This document shows positions 62,049-64,000 of a stretch of 64,000 bases of DNA, in pieces; position 1 is the stretch's first letter; the number at the start of each line of letters is the position of its first letter. Position numbers and translations under genes: made by a program. The notes below the pieces were generated by a model. That model ran no database searches. It was given only the letters and a program-made list of their open reading frames with translations, and was not told where the DNA came from. This DNA is from Paralimibaculum aggregatum (GTDB lineage Bacteria > Pseudomonadota > Alphaproteobacteria > Rhodobacterales > Rhodobacteraceae): NCBI RefSeq assembly GCF_030270585.1, contig NZ_BSYI01000015.1, forward strand, positions 50,999 to 114,998, given 5' to 3'.

Positions 62049-62606
62049 ATGGAGTTCGAGATCCCGACCGGCGAGGCGCGCGATGCCATGCTCGACCGCG
62101 CCGTCGCGGCCGACATCGCGCTGACGCTGCGCCTCGAGCGCGGCCGCAGCGCCGCGGCGCGCGAGGTCCGCCCGACCTATGGCGACATCCACCGCGCCGC
62201 CGCGCTCGGCGATGCGGAGGCGCGTGCCCGCGTCGAGGAGGCCGCGAAATCCGACTTCTGGGTGGCGCGGACCTATCGCGAGATCCTGGCGCGCGACGCG
62301 GTGGCGATGTTCGGCGAGGTCCGCGCCGCCAGCACCGGCGACGTGCTGACCCGCGAGGCCGGGGCCTATACCATCGAGATCCGCGCCTCGGCGAAACGCC
62401 CCGAGCGCAGCTTCCTCGCGATCACCCTGGCCCCCGGCGCCGCGGTGCCGCGCCGGCTGGTGGTGCACCCGGAAGCCGACCGCCCGGCGGTCGAGCCGCT
62501 CGGCCTCGGCGAGCCGGCCGAGGGGGTGATCCAGGTGGTGCTGCCGAGCGACCATCCGGTGCTCGCCGCGATCCGCGACCCCGAGCGCAGCTTCCATCTC
62601 GCCTGA
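62049..62606 (+). CDS. 185-residue protein of unknown function
   Basis: The N-terminal half is helical (EARDAMLDRAVAADIALTLR, AALGDAEARARVEEAAKSDF, YREILARDAVAMFGEVRAAS). The C-terminal half is beta-rich (TIEIRASAKRPERSFLAITL, VIQVVLPSDHPVLAAIRDP). No signal peptide. ATG 62049 has AAGGAG seven bases upstream, inside the end of the upstream gene, so they are tightly coupled. I do not recognise the family. Cytosolic, probably a partner of the 509-residue protein. Confidence 0.78.
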   Translation: MEFEIPTGEARDAMLDRAVAADIALTLRLERGRSAAAREVRPTYGDIHRAAALGDAEARARVEEAAKSDFWVARTYREILARDAVAMFGEVRAASTGDVLTREAGAYTIEIRASAKRPERSFLAITLAPGAAVPRRLVVHPEADRPAVEPLGLGEPAEGVIQVVLPSDHPVLAAIRDPERSFHLA

Positions 62607-62673
62607 GCCGGGGCCATATCCACTGCCAGGCCCGCAGCGGGCCAGAGCGGGCTGACCCCCGCGGGAGGGACCC

Positions 62674-64000
62674 GTGGACGACCGCATCCTCATCGACATC
62701 GCGACCACGGGCGGTCCCGCGACCGTCCGCGTCGCGGAGTATGACGAGGGCGCGCCCTGCTCCTGCCTCCAGCTCTTCGACGACAACTATATCGGCGCCG
62801 GGGTCAACCCGATCGTCGACGGCTTCGACAGCCGCCTGCGCGCGCATCTCGCGGCAGAGGGGCTCGCGACGCCGGCCGGCAAGCTCTATGTCGAGCTCGG
62901 CCTGCTGATCGAGACCGGCAAGAGCTGGCAGCTCGGCCTGACCCTGGTCAATCTCGCGCTCGCCACCGGCCGGCTGGTGACCGACGAGGCCGAGGCCACG
63001 CGGCTGATCTGGACCACCGGCGAGATCGGCACCTCGACCTGGTCGACCCGCCCCGTGGAATGCGTGCCGACCAAGCTCCAGAAATCCGCCGAACGGTTCC
63101 GGGCGCTGATGGCGCGCGGCATCGCCGTCGAGATCCTGGTGCCGGAGGAGCAGCTCGAGGAGGCCAGGGCGGAGGTGCCCGAGGGCGCCCTGCTGCGGCC
63201 CGTCGGCGCGCTGGCGCCGCTGATCGCCGAGTTCCGCCCGGTGATCGCCGCCGCCTCCCGGCCCGAGCCGGCAGAGCCGGAGGTTGCGCCCCTGCCGGTG
63301 GCACCGGCGGCGGCGGCATCGCCGGCACCGCGGCGCTCGCACGGCCGGATCGCCGCGCTGGCGGCGCTGGCGCTGGCCGCCGGCGGCGCCGGGATCTGGC
63401 TCGCCACCGCGCCCGTGCCGGAGCCGAAGCCCGACCCGCTGCCGCGCCTCGTCGGCATCGACGAAGGCACCGGCGGAGATACCGGCACAGGCACCGGCGG
63501 CGCCGGCGAGCCCCTGCGGCCGCCGGCGCTCGCCGCGCCCGATCTGCCGGAACCGGCGGTGCCCACGGCCGCGCCCGCTTCGATCAGGGCCGCCGGGCCC
63601 GATCTCGGAGCCCGCCGCGCGAGCTATGCCGACGGCGTCATGGTCGATCACTGGGCGAGCCGCCTGCCGCCTGCCCGCGGCGTGCGCCGCATCGTCTTCC
63701 GGCGGGCCGCCCCGCCGCGGCCCCGGCTCTGGATCGGCGCCCCGGCAGGGCTCACGGCCGCGCCGCCGCCCGCCCGGGCGGATCGGCCGCTGCCCCGGCT
63801 CGAGGCGGTGGCCCATGGCGCGGCCCTGGCCGCACCCGCTCCGCACGCCGTTCCGAAGGCCATCGACACCGCGCTGCCGGCCCGGCTGGCGCCGGCGCCG
63901 CTGACGGTCTGGCTGGCGGCGGCCGGTGGCCCTGCTCCGGCAGCACCGGCGGCAGGCCTGCCGCCCCTGCCCCCCGGTCCCGACCCGGCGGTGCACGGCG
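62674..64000 (+). CDS. Membrane protein with Lon/S16-like N-terminal domain (partial, runs off window)
   Basis: Open from GTG 62674 (GGGAGGGA five bases upstream) to the window end, 442 codons. Residues ~1-175 resemble the Lon protease fold: KLYVELGLLIETGKSWQLGL TL then GRLVTDEAEATRLIWTTGEI, VECVPTKLQKSAERFRALMA, GIAVEILVPEEQLEEA. By position Ser in GKSWQLG and Lys in VPTKLQK could match the Lon Ser-Lys pair. A membrane helix (IAALAALALAAGGAGIWLA) near residue 235 leads to a Pro/Ala-rich segment. It follows the 185-residue gene by 67 bases. The C-terminus is outside the window. Confidence 0.7.
   Translation, partial: MDDRILIDIATTGGPATVRVAEYDEGAPCSCLQLFDDNYIGAGVNPIVDGFDSRLRAHLAAEGLATPAGKLYVELGLLIETGKSWQLGLTLVNLALATGRLVTDEAEATRLIWTTGEIGTSTWSTRPVECVPTKLQKSAERFRALMARGIAVEILVPEEQLEEARAEVPEGALLRPVGALAPLIAEFRPVIAAASRPEPAEPEVAPLPVAPAAAASPAPRRSHGRIAALAALALAAGGAGIWLATAPVPEPKPDPLPRLVGIDEGTGGDTGTGTGGAGEPLRPPALAAPDLPEPAVPTAAPASIRAAGPDLGARRASYADGVMVDHWASRLPPARGVRRIVFRRAAPPRPRLWIGAPAGLTAAPPPARADRPLPRLEAVAHGAALAAPAPHAVPKAIDTALPARLAPAPLTVWLAAAGGPAPAAPAAGLPPLPPGPDPAVHG

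Overview
The window is very GC-rich chromosomal DNA, with only a few short AT-richer islands at promoters. Gene content points to an alphaproteobacterium, most likely a Rhodobacterales/Paracoccaceae-type organism: an RpoHII-like heat-shock sigma factor, a DUF1127 protein, HemP, form II aerobic CO-dehydrogenase-like subunits, orphan PdeM, and a tight rpmI-rplT-rpmJ group. No plasmid or phage backbone genes are seen. The only mobile-element trace is an eroded serine-recombinase remnant beside tRNA-Val(CAC).

Layout. 0-7.7 kb: end of an unknown gene with a very large hairpin after it, truA, rpoH, tRNA-Arg(CCT), a vanadium-haloperoxidase-like protein with a DUF4214 tail, a GT1-type glycosyltransferase, a GFA-family enzyme, a DUF1127 protein and an enolase-superfamily enzyme. 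7.65-9 kb: tRNA-Val, then a scar made of a recombinase C-terminal remnant and a frameshifted pseudogene. 9-11 kb: a LysR regulator facing an orphan helical protein, with an interrupted palindrome between them.

11-36 kb is a long catabolic stretch. It holds two related amino-acid-oxidase-type flavoenzymes beside an Lrp/AsnC regulator; a complete Dpp/Opp-type ABC transporter with a HAD hydrolase; a GhrA-like 2-hydroxyacid dehydrogenase; a class III aminotransferase; a double-GNAT protein; a second HAD plus flavoenzyme pair; a GNAT-HyuA-HyuB-aldehyde dehydrogenase-tartrate/isopropylmalate-type dehydrogenase operon; and an ArgE/DapE-type deacylase. Together they look like uptake and breakdown of amino-acid derivatives (N-substituted, hydantoin- or oxoproline-like), but the substrate cannot be read from sequence.

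36-39 kb: a three-gene operon of an arylsulfotransferase-like membrane-anchored protein, a small membrane protein, and a membrane-anchored sulfotransferase. 39-41.2 kb: a helical orphan and a three-gene hemin-uptake-associated operon (55 aa protein, HemP, 205 aa protein) behind a near-perfect 23-bp palindrome that encloses a TTGACA box. 42-46.4 kb: CoxG-S-L-M form II molybdenum hydroxylase operon. 46.6-53.6 kb: PdeM, thioesterase, small membrane proteins, a GbsR/MarR regulator, a divergent MarR/GST pair with three matching operators, FolD, a secreted hypothetical protein and a PaaK-like ligase. 54-54.7 kb: ribosomal proteins L36, L20, L35.

54.8-64 kb is the most unusual part: a divergent six-gene locus with no recognisable pathway. 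One arm encodes exported proteins: an FGE/SUMF1-fold protein without the FGE cysteine pair, a TAXI-type solute-binding-like protein, and a 914-residue protein with a caspase-like N-terminus and PDZ-like C-terminus. The other arm encodes a 509-residue helical protein, a 185-residue protein and a membrane protein whose N-terminal domain resembles the Lon (S16) protease fold. The window ends inside the last gene. This is my best candidate for an undescribed system.
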